From assembly GCF_900105625.1 (NCBI RefSeq), contig NZ_FNSD01000001.1:2046001-2110000 (forward strand): a stretch of DNA of 64,000 nucleotides, written 5' to 3'. Below, piece by piece: positions 57,957-64,000 of the stretch (the stretch's first letter is position 1; the number at the start of each line of letters is the position of its first letter). The notes beneath the pieces are model-generated. The model was not told where the DNA came from and did no database searches. It saw nothing but the letters and a program-made list of their open reading frames with translations. Position numbers and translations under genes: made by a program. This DNA is from Terriglobus roseus. Its GTDB lineage: Bacteria; Acidobacteriota; Terriglobia; Terriglobales; Acidobacteriaceae.

Positions 57957-58033
57957 TGGTCGGGGAGAGAGGATTCGAACCTCCGACCCCCTGGTCCCGA
58001 ACCAGGTGCTCTACCAGGCTGAGCCACTCCCCG
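57957..58033 (-). tRNA. tRNA-Pro(CGG)
   Basis: The reverse strand folds as a tRNA: acceptor CGGGGAG/CTCCCCG, D-arm GGCTCAGCCTGGTAGAGC, anticodon arm CCTGG-TTCGGGA-CCAGG with anticodon CGG, T-arm GGTTCGAATC, discriminator A and an encoded CCA. Length is 77 bases including CCA. Confidence 0.95.
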
Positions 58034-58164
58034 ATGCCGTGCGGTGAATCGTTGGCGAAAGGGGCTGAGGGGCCTGTTTCACCTCAGCAGCCAACTAGGG
58101 TAGTGTACCAGAGATCGTCCGGCTTCTCAGCGACGACACGGTACGTTGGCTCTTCCCGCCGCTG

Positions 58165-58401
58165 TTAGAAGCGCTCCCACTGGGCGCAACGTCCTCGGAT
58201 ATAGGGCGAGCCGTACGGAACCGGCATATAGACGGAACGCGGCATGGAGAGCAGCGCCCAAACCATCATGGCTGCCCAGCCGATGCCTGTCCACCCAAAG
58301 AGCAGGTTCAGCAGCAGTACGCCTGCAACACCGTGGCCGCGACGCGCGGCAAGGATGCTGGGAAGGAAGTAAAGCACACACAGCAGGGCGAAAGTGATCA
58401 T
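58165..58401 (-). CDS. superinfection-immunity-like small membrane protein
   Basis: The 78-residue protein has two membrane helices with the motifs LYFLPSILAARRGHGVAGVLLLN and FGWTGIGWAAMMVWAL, which correspond to the T4 Imm-like superinfection immunity protein family widespread in bacteria. In T4, Imm blocks DNA entry of related phages; chromosomal members are uncharacterised. Start at the ATG at 58401 with GGAGG 9 bases upstream. It lies 131 bases upstream of tRNA-Pro on the same strand. Confidence 0.8.
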   Translation of the reverse strand: MITFALLCVLYFLPSILAARRGHGVAGVLLLNLLFGWTGIGWAAMMVWALLSMPRSVYMPVPYGSPYIRGRCAQWERF

Positions 58402-58527
58402 GCCAGGCCGCCTCCAGGCGGCGCACGGAAAGATACGCCGCGCTATCGGCGAAAGTTCCCAGACAATCGCGCGACCGCGGAGTGGCCGGAACGCGAGATG
58501 CGCCCGGCCCATTTCGGCACCTGCAGC

Positions 58528-59529
58528 CTATGCTTCGACTGGCAGAGCTCCCACCATAGCGGGATCTGCCTCGGCGGTATCGTAGGCGCTCGCCAGCGAA
58601 AGCTCGGAAAGTTGCTCCGCTGACAGTTCTAGATCGGCTGCGGCGAACAGATCGTCCATCTGGTCGATGGATGTGGCGCTCGCAATCGGAGCCAGAATAT
58701 TCGGGCGCGACAACAGCCAGGCCAGAGCGATGGAAGCCGGCTTCGCTCCGGTATGCTTCGACACCGAATCCAACGCAGCGAGGATCTTCAAGCCGCGGTC
58801 GTCGAAATATTTACCGAGCATCCCGGAGCGCCTGGCACCCTCTGCGTCTGCTGCGGTCTTGTACTTCCCTGTTAGGAAGCCGCTCGCGAGAGAGAAGTAC
58901 GGCACGACGCCGATGTTGAATTCCGCTGCGACAGGCGCAAGATCCCGCTCGTATTCCTGCCGCGTATGCAGGTTGTAGTTCGGCTGAAGCGTCTCATAAC
59001 GCTGCCATCCGGCATTGCGAGCGACCTCTTCTGCGGCACGCAGACGGCGACCGTCGTAGTTGGAGGCGCCGATGGTGCGTACCTTACCCTCCTGCACCAG
59101 GTCATTGAAGGCACGCAGCGTTTCTTCCAGCGGCGCCTCCGCGTCGTCGATATGAGCCTGGTAGAGGTCGATGTAATCCGTCTGCAGACGGCGCAACGAT
59201 GCCTCGACGGCCGCGCGCATGTACTTTGCGCTCAGGCCCTTCTTGCCCTCACCCATCGGGTTCCCGAGCTTGGTCGCCAGCACAATGGACTCGCGCTTGC
59301 CCGTGCGCTTGAGCCAGTTACCGAGGATCGTCTCGCTCTCGCCACCTTTGTTACCGGGAACCCAGCTCGAGTACATGTCCGCCGTGTCGATGAAGTTAAA
59401 GCCACGATCGGCAAAGTGATCCAGTACCGCGAACGATTGCTCCTGATCGATCGTCCATCCGAAGACATTACCGCCAAGCATGATGGGCGAGACCGGGGTA
59501 CCAAGCGCGCCAAGTGTACGCATCTTCAT
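58528..59529 (-). CDS. aldo/keto reductase
   Basis: The 333-residue protein has the AKR fold with the catalytic residues in FNFIDTADMYSSW (Asp and Tyr), VLATKLG (Lys) and YQAHIDD (His). The segment PLEETLRAFNDLVQEGKVRTIGASNYDG is typical of the bacterial AKR11/12-like subset. It reduces aldehydes/ketones with NADPH in the cytoplasm. It is divergent from RidA (144 bases between starts), which fits a role in metabolite repair, though that is inference. Confidence 0.92.
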   Translation of the reverse strand: MKMRTLGALGTPVSPIMLGGNVFGWTIDQEQSFAVLDHFADRGFNFIDTADMYSSWVPGNKGGESETILGNWLKRTGKRESIVLATKLGNPMGEGKKGLSAKYMRAAVEASLRRLQTDYIDLYQAHIDDAEAPLEETLRAFNDLVQEGKVRTIGASNYDGRRLRAAEEVARNAGWQRYETLQPNYNLHTRQEYERDLAPVAAEFNIGVVPYFSLASGFLTGKYKTAADAEGARRSGMLGKYFDDRGLKILAALDSVSKHTGAKPASIALAWLLSRPNILAPIASATSIDQMDDLFAAADLELSAEQLSELSLASAYDTAEADPAMVGALPVEA

Positions 59530-59673
59530 GATTCGATTCTCCTCAACGGTTCAGATGCAGCGGCACAGGAATGGCTGCGGGTTCGGCGTCTCTTCGACCA
59601 GGTTCCAGGAGAGACTCTCGGCAAACCTCCTGACTCCAAGCAGGAGTCACCGCAGAACGCTAATATTCATGGA

Positions 59674-60072
59674 ATGAGTGCCACCAAGACAGCCATCACC
59701 ACACAGGGCGCACCAGCCGCCATTGGACCTTACTCGCAGGCCGTACGTTCCGGCGATCTGCTCTTCGCCTCCGGCCAGATTCCCATTGATCCTGCGACCG
59801 GCAACCTGGTCGAGGGCGGCATCGAGGCGCAGACGGAACGCGTCCTTGCGAATGTTGCTGCTGTCCTTTCCGCAGCAGGCCTGGGCTTCGGAGACGTGGT
59901 GAAGACCACCGTTTACCTGAAAGACATGAACGACTTCGCTGCCATGAATACCCTGTACGCGCCGAAGCTGGCGCCCGAGGGCACAGTGCCACCCGCGCGG
60001 TCGACCGTCGAAGTAGCGCGTCTGCCGAAGGACTCGCGGGTCGAGATCGAAGTCACAGCGCGCTTCTCCTAA
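59674..60072 (+). CDS. ridA: RidA-family enamine/imine deaminase
   Basis: The 132-residue protein has the RidA/YjgF motifs: [29 protein letters not shown] and [21 protein letters not shown] with the Arg that binds the carboxylate of the substrate. It hydrolyses reactive 2-aminoacrylate and similar imines and prevents damage to PLP enzymes. Start at the ATG at 59674; the long open frame upstream (from 58966) is antisense to the AKR gene. The start codon overlaps a two-codon frame ATGGAATGA. Confidence 0.93.
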   Translation: MSATKTAITTQGAPAAIGPYSQAVRSGDLLFASGQIPIDPATGNLVEGGIEAQTERVLANVAAVLSAAGLGFGDVVKTTVYLKDMNDFAAMNTLYAPKLAPEGTVPPARSTVEVARLPKDSRVEIEVTARFS

Positions 60073-60152
60073 GCGGGACTTCACTCGGAAGCACTAGGGC
60101 TTCCCATGGTCCATTGGCCGCTCATTCTGCGTCTAATGGACGGAGGATCATT

Positions 60153-60599
60153 ATGGCTGAGAATCTAAAGGCGACTTCGTCTGCTACGGCGGACAACGCG
60201 CCGCGCCGTGTGCACAAGACCGAGGAAGAGTGGCGTCAGCTGCTTTCACCGGAGCGCTTCGCGGTTCTGCGCGGCAAAGGCACCGAACGCGCTTTTACGG
60301 GCGAACTCTACGAGAACCACGACGACGGCATCTACCACTGTGGCGCGTGCAACGCACCGCTGTTCACGTCGGACACCAAGTTTGAGAGCGGCTCGGGATG
60401 GCCAAGCTTCTTCACGCCGGTGTCACCGGACGCAGTCGAAGCCATCGAGGACAATGCTTATGGCATGCGTCGCATCGAGGTGGTCTGTGCAACCTGCGGA
60501 TCGCACCTGGGACACGTCTTCCCGGACGGCCCAAACCCGACCGGCCTGCGTTACTGCATCAACTCCGCTTCACTGAACTTCGAGCCGGAAGCGAAGTAG
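60153..60599 (+). CDS. msrB: methionine-R-sulfoxide reductase MsrB
   Basis: The 148-residue protein has the MsrB zinc cysteines (CGAC at Cys63/Cys66, CATC at Cys112/Cys115) and the catalytic Cys135 in RYCINSASL, plus ESGSGWPSF. It reduces methionine-R-sulfoxide in proteins using thioredoxin. The ATG at 60153 has GGAGG 6 bases upstream, an excellent site. It follows ridA by 80 bases; both fit a metabolite/protein repair role. Confidence 0.95.
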   Translation: MAENLKATSSATADNAPRRVHKTEEEWRQLLSPERFAVLRGKGTERAFTGELYENHDDGIYHCGACNAPLFTSDTKFESGSGWPSFFTPVSPDAVEAIEDNAYGMRRIEVVCATCGSHLGHVFPDGPNPTGLRYCINSASLNFEPEAK

Positions 60600-60655
60600 A
60601 GCAACCGAATCACAGCGAATGGCCGCGGCTTCGGCCGCGCCCATCGCGTTTGGAC

Positions 60656-61048
60656 TCAGTGGCAATGCTTCGCCATCAGGCGTTCTCGCACGACCGCGGT
60701 CTCATGGTCTTCCGCCGGCTCCTGATCGTCGTCAACCACGTGGCCTGAGTGCAGATTCACGGAGTAGAGTCCTACCTCCTGTGTACCCCGCTCTGGCATC
60801 TGTGCTGTTACGCGGACGGACACGCTGCTTGCGCTGGCGCGCGCAACTGCGGTCGAGATCGACGCATGCAGATTCTGCTCGAAGGCGCGAGCGTTCGGGG
60901 TTGCTGCGGCGAGCGATCTCGCATCGCCCGCACTGAGCGTTGCTCGACATGCACTGCGTGGCGGCGCCGGCATCGCGCCATCCGCTGCATGCGCAGACAA
61001 TGCAGTGATCAGGCTGCCAGCTAATAGTGTTGAGAGTCGCATCGTCAT
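60656..61048 (-). CDS. small secreted protein of unknown function
   Basis: The 130-residue protein (ATG at 61048) has a signal peptide (LSTLLAGSLITALSAHA) and a mature part with SACRATLSAGDARSLAAATPNARAFEQNLHA and a late acidic region (VDDDQEPAEDHET). I do not recognise a domain. The frame is supported by the signal peptide and by its position between msrB and a DinB-family gene, but no strong ribosome site is seen. Confidence 0.5.
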   Translation of the reverse strand: MTMRLSTLLAGSLITALSAHAADGAMPAPPRSACRATLSAGDARSLAAATPNARAFEQNLHASISTAVARASASSVSVRVTAQMPERGTQEVGLYSVNLHSGHVVDDDQEPAEDHETAVVRERLMAKHCH

Positions 61049-61083
61049 GCGTTCGTCTCCGGTTGCGAGGTGACGTCGGAACG

Positions 61084-61557
61084 CTAGCTTCCCAGCTGCT
61101 CCTTCAGCCGCAGCAGGTGGTTCCGATCATGGCCCGCGATGGATTCGAGCAGCTCCGTGAACGGGAAGGTACCGCGTTCCGGATGGCTCAGGTTATTAGA
61201 GCGCTCGGCAGCGGAGACGGTTGTCAGGAACGCCACGTTCCACGCACGCAGCGCGAGGAAGGTTCGCAACGCATCTGCGGCGGAGTACGCACTGTACCGA
61301 GTTGCCCAGACATCCTGGTCGAACGGCGTCACCGTCGCTCCGGGCGTCTCCATCGCCTGCCGCATGCGGAAGGCCCACACGATCTCGCAGTCGGCAAGAT
61401 GCGCGAGCACCTCGCGCACACTCCACTTGCCGGGCTCCAGCGGCTTGTCCATCTGGTCGATCGTCAGACCCGCAATTAGCGACTGCAGTTCCGACGGCGT
61501 TGCGATCAGGATGTCGACCGCATCGCGGCCATCAAGGTAGTTCGCATAAGGGTTCAT
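61084..61557 (-). CDS. DinB-family protein
   Basis: The 157-residue protein (ATG at 61557) has the DinB fold with the metal-binding pattern: EPGKWSVREVLAHLADCE, and later SIAGHDRNHLLRLKEQL. This is the YfiT/DinB-like bacillithiol-transferase-type superfamily; cytoplasmic. Function is unknown beyond fold. Unlike the DinB-like protein at 14088, it has no signal peptide. It is 35 bases after the start of the secreted protein gene on the same strand. Confidence 0.85.
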   Translation of the reverse strand: MNPYANYLDGRDAVDILIATPSELQSLIAGLTIDQMDKPLEPGKWSVREVLAHLADCEIVWAFRMRQAMETPGATVTPFDQDVWATRYSAYSAADALRTFLALRAWNVAFLTTVSAAERSNNLSHPERGTFPFTELLESIAGHDRNHLLRLKEQLGS

Positions 61558-61621
61558 GCCAAACACTCTATCGCGCCGCAACACGATCACGTGAGCTTCG
61601 CGATAAGGTGATGGAGACGCG

Positions 61622-62938
61622 ATGCCGACTCAGCCAATCTCCGCAAGCCAGACTATACAGGCCGACCACCGACTGCGCTGGCAGATCTTCGCCGCAGCCT
61701 TCGCCGTACGTGTGCTCTACATCCTGCTCGCGCACACCTTCCGCATCCGTCCCAGCGACGACCACTTCGAGTTCGGCTGGGAGATGGGACGCATCGGCCG
61801 CGCGCTTGCGACAGGACACGGCTACAGCGATCCGTTCACCGGACACACAGGCCCGACGGCGTGGGTTCCACCGCTCTACACGCTGCTGGTTGGCGGTGTC
61901 TTCAAGCTCTTTGGTGTCTACACAAAGCTCTCCGCGTTCGTACTGCTGACCGTCAATTCCCTGCTGAGCGCGTGGACTGCGGTGCTCTGTTACGAGATCG
62001 GTCTGCGCTGCTTCAGCCGTCGCTGCGCCGTGTGGAGCGGATGGCTCTGGGCGCTGTATCCGGCGGCATTGCAGTACGCTGTCCGCTGGGTCTGGGAGAT
62101 GGCTGCGACCGCTGCTGTGTTTGCCGCGATCCTTGTTGTCATGCTGCGGTTGAGCGGTGTTGGCGAGGAAGAGCCACCGCAGCAGCCATGGCAACTGTGG
62201 GCTGCGTTCGGGCTGCTGTGGGCAGCACTCGCCATGCTGAATCCGACGCCAATGCTCATGCTGCCGTTCACCGCGCTCCACGCGCTCGCTGCTCCGGGCT
62301 GGCGAACGGCGCTGCGTCCGCGAGTGCTCAGGGCTGCGTTCGCAGGTCTGCTGTTCGTCGCTGCGCTCGCGCCGTGGACCGCGCGCAACTACGCGGCCTT
62401 CCATCGCTTTATTCCGCTGCGCGACAACTTCGGTGCGGAGAACTTCGAGGGCAACAGCGACTGGTCAACCGGCTTTCCGTGGGGCCGAACCGTGCCGCTG
62501 GAAAACCGCACGATCCTCGCGGAATACACCGCAATGGGCGAGCCTGCATGGACTGCCGACCGCGGCGCGAAGGCCAGCGCGTGGATTCACACACATCCAA
62601 AGCAATTCGTTGCGCTGAGCATCAAGCGAGCGTGGATGTATTGGGCCGGCGTGCCCAAGTCCGTACAGGAGGCTGGCGTGCTCGAATACGGACGCCTCGT
62701 CAGCTTCCAGTTCCTGTCGCTCGCAGGCATGCTCGGCGCGGCGCTGGCCGTTCGGCGACGAGCACCCGCAGCGTGGATCTTCTCACTCAGCATGATCCTG
62801 CTGCCGCTGCCGTACTATGCGGTGACGGTGCAGGCGCGCTTTCGGCATGTGCTGGAACCAATCATCTGCGTGCTCGGCGTCTTCCTGTTCCAGTCAGCGA
62901 CCCGACGCAGAGTGAAGGATCGTCGTGAATTGGCGTAG
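61622..62938 (+). CDS. GT39/ArnT-like membrane glycosyltransferase
   Basis: The 438-residue protein has about nine membrane helices. FRIRPSDDHFEFGWEMGRIGRALATGHGY is the acidic donor-side loop of GT-C enzymes of the PMT/ArnT group, and PWTARNYAAFHRF and SVQEAGVLEYGRLVS lie in the periplasmic part. It would transfer a sugar from a polyprenyl carrier to an envelope acceptor. It is the second protein of this type in the window, but not a close copy of the one at 38574. Confidence 0.8.
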   Translation: MPTQPISASQTIQADHRLRWQIFAAAFAVRVLYILLAHTFRIRPSDDHFEFGWEMGRIGRALATGHGYSDPFTGHTGPTAWVPPLYTLLVGGVFKLFGVYTKLSAFVLLTVNSLLSAWTAVLCYEIGLRCFSRRCAVWSGWLWALYPAALQYAVRWVWEMAATAAVFAAILVVMLRLSGVGEEEPPQQPWQLWAAFGLLWAALAMLNPTPMLMLPFTALHALAAPGWRTALRPRVLRAAFAGLLFVAALAPWTARNYAAFHRFIPLRDNFGAENFEGNSDWSTGFPWGRTVPLENRTILAEYTAMGEPAWTADRGAKASAWIHTHPKQFVALSIKRAWMYWAGVPKSVQEAGVLEYGRLVSFQFLSLAGMLGAALAVRRRAPAAWIFSLSMILLPLPYYAVTVQARFRHVLEPIICVLGVFLFQSATRRRVKDRRELA

Positions 62939-63002
62939 TGTCCTCGTTCTCGCTGCGCGATATGCTGGCTGCCATTGACGCACTTCCCGGAGGAAGCTAT
63001 TC

Positions 63003-63557
63003 ATGCGCCGCAGCAATATCGCAACGGTCTCGCTGATCGCACTTGCAACACTCGCGTCCATCGCTCCTGCAGCCCACGCTGAGAGCCACAATCCCGCAGA
63101 CTATCCGTTGCGCGTGCACGTCTTCGGTCGCAGCCAGACGACCTTTTACCACAATCGCCAGGCGGAAGAGGCAAAGGGGGAAGGCCGCGCAAACCTCTTC
63201 GAGGGCGGCGAGGCGAAGGGCGTCGACTTCCAGTACGAGTGCGACCACAAGCTGCAGACATCCTCCGGATTCGAGACCTATCCAGCGAAGTGGAAGAAGC
63301 CAGGTATGGAACTCGTCATCCTGCAGCCGGAGTTCGGCAAGCCCGGCAGCTTTGACACCTGTCATCTGAAGGTGATGATGAAGGACTTCACCTACATGAT
63401 GCGTAACGGAAACCTCGCGATGGAACCCACACCCGTGTACAAGGAGTGGATGACGAAGCACGAGTACGATCCGGAACACGGCAAGAACATGCCGATCGCG
63501 AACATGCCCGCAGCGCAGGGCGTTGCTCCTCAGCCGCCGGCTGCCCCACCGCAGTAG
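63003..63557 (+). CDS. secreted protein of unknown function
   Basis: The 184-residue protein has a signal peptide ending PAAHA, then a soluble domain with ADYPLRVHVFGRSQTTFYHNRQ, GEGRANLFEGGEAKGVDFQYEC and CHLKVMMKDFTYMMRNGNL; two cysteines could pair. The tail is Pro/Gln-rich. No family is recognised. AGGAAG precedes the ATG. Confidence 0.75.
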   Translation: MRRSNIATVSLIALATLASIAPAAHAESHNPADYPLRVHVFGRSQTTFYHNRQAEEAKGEGRANLFEGGEAKGVDFQYECDHKLQTSSGFETYPAKWKKPGMELVILQPEFGKPGSFDTCHLKVMMKDFTYMMRNGNLAMEPTPVYKEWMTKHEYDPEHGKNMPIANMPAAQGVAPQPPAAPPQ

Positions 63558-63573
63558 CAATCCATAGACATCA

Positions 63574-63615
63574 GAAACGACAAAGGCATCCTCTGCAGGA
63601 TGCCTTTGTCGTTTC
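63574..63615. terminator. 19-bp perfect bidirectional hairpin
   Basis: GAAACGACAAAGGCATCCT, loop CTGC, AGGATGCCTTTGTCGTTTC, between the gene ending at 63557 (+) and the gene ending at 63632 (-). Confidence 0.9.
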
Positions 63616-63631
63616 ACGCTGCACTCAGGAT

Positions 63632-64000
63632 CTAGCGGTGTCCGCCGCCGCCGTGAGCTCCACCGCCACCGCCAGGATGTCCGCCACCGGGGCCGCCCAT
63701 CATGTGCTCACCTTCCGGTCCATGTCCCGGGTTGCCGATGTGACCCTGTCCGTCGCGGCCTTCATTGCCGCGGAAGTGGTTGTAGGCCTGATCACCACGG
63801 CCGGGGAGCGGTCCGCGATATCCGTTGTGCGGATCGAAGCGATTGTCCACGTGGCCGTAGAAGCCGCGCGGTCCATGGAACCAGGGGCCTGCGCCGATGA
63901 AGATACCGCCGTTGAACCAGTCGGGACCGTAGTAGCCGTAAGGCGCGCAATCATACGGAGCGTAGTCAAAGTAGCCGTACGGGCAGCCTGGGGCCGGCCC
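63632..64000 (-). CDS. Gly/Tyr/His-rich secreted protein, cut by the right edge
   Basis: The open frame runs unbroken from the window end to the stop at 63632 (123 codons seen, no start). It begins within a Tyr/Gly-rich region (CPYGYFDYAPYDCAPYGYYG), passes DWFNGGIFIGAGPWFHGPRGFYGH and VDNRFDPHNGYRGPLPGRGDQAYNHFRGN and ends in Gly/His repeats (GGGHPGGGGGAHGGGGHR). Similar Gly-rich exported proteins occur in Acidobacteria; function unknown. The N-terminus with any signal peptide is outside the window. Confidence 0.7.
   Translation of the reverse strand, partial: GPAPGCPYGYFDYAPYDCAPYGYYGPDWFNGGIFIGAGPWFHGPRGFYGHVDNRFDPHNGYRGPLPGRGDQAYNHFRGNEGRDGQGHIGNPGHGPEGEHMMGGPGGGHPGGGGGAHGGGGHR

Noticed and set aside
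58966-59673. A long upstream extension of the ridA frame
   Set aside because: It is antisense to the aldo/keto reductase gene. RidA proteins are about 130 residues, which fits the ATG at 59674.
63574-63615. A possible CRISPR-like or mobile-element inverted repeat
   Set aside because: It is a single perfect hairpin between convergent gene ends, a standard bidirectional terminator.

Overview
The window looks like a stretch of chromosome from an aerobic, GC-rich Gram-negative bacterium of the Acidobacteriaceae (Terriglobus/Edaphobacter/Granulicella type). This is inferred from gene style and not from a database match: Tat-exported hydrolases, TonB/TolC outer-membrane proteins, Gly/Tyr-rich and Ala/Pro-rich secreted proteins, tandem isocitrate dehydrogenase genes and short palindromic intergenic elements. 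I see no phage, transposase, CRISPR array or rRNA. There is one tRNA gene, tRNA-Pro(CGG), with an encoded CCA end.

Layout. 1-10.4 kb is an accessory-looking stress block: alkB next to a 5'-truncated 2OG-Fe(II) oxygenase, a NIPSNAP protein, an AraC regulator frameshifted into an aldo/keto reductase, an SDR, then a dps - MBL hydrolase - DsrE - alpha/beta hydrolase series with a divergent AraC regulator. 10.8-14.6 kb holds a GH18 protein, a Tat-type amidase and a secreted DinB-like protein. 15-20.4 kb holds transporters (MHS-type MFS, LrgAB-like pair, a lone DppF-type ATPase, TauE/SafE) and a translationally coupled DUF971-DUF3050 pair. 20.6-28 kb is an envelope block: tolC - MFS - membrane-anchored protein, a divergent DsbA-like protein, and a zinc-dependent phospholipase C-like protein. 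28.4-38 kb holds a radical SAM protein, a large esterase, two tandem NADP-type isocitrate dehydrogenases whose cofactor pockets differ, ahpC-ahpD, and typA. 38.2-47.8 kb holds a GT39-like membrane glycosyltransferase, a LOG-family protein, an alpha/beta hydrolase, a GT4 glycosyltransferase, a catalytically degenerate GH13-like Tat protein and an ABC-F ATPase. 48-56 kb holds a BtuB-like receptor, a CPBP protease, PEP carboxylase, an outer-membrane protein and GluQ-RS. 56-64 kb holds LysR/EamA, tRNA-Pro, a superinfection-immunity-like small protein, AKR, RidA, MsrB, DinB, a second GT39-like protein and a Gly/Tyr-rich protein cut by the right edge.

Common themes are oxidative and alkylation damage control (AlkB, Dps, AhpC/D, MsrB, RidA) and envelope/exported enzymes. 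Two families of dispersed palindromic intergenic elements recur across the window (family 1 at 14.8, 18.3 and 47.9 kb; family 2 at 20.5, 29.6 and 38.1 kb). A cluster of three related AT-rich motifs with co-varying arms lies at 28.3 kb. The most informative observations are the cofactor-pocket divergence of the tandem Icd proteins, the two repeat families, the disrupted genes at 1.15 and 3.19 kb, the metal-ligand-rich DUF3050/DUF971 pair and the Dps/MBL/DsrE/hydrolase cluster.
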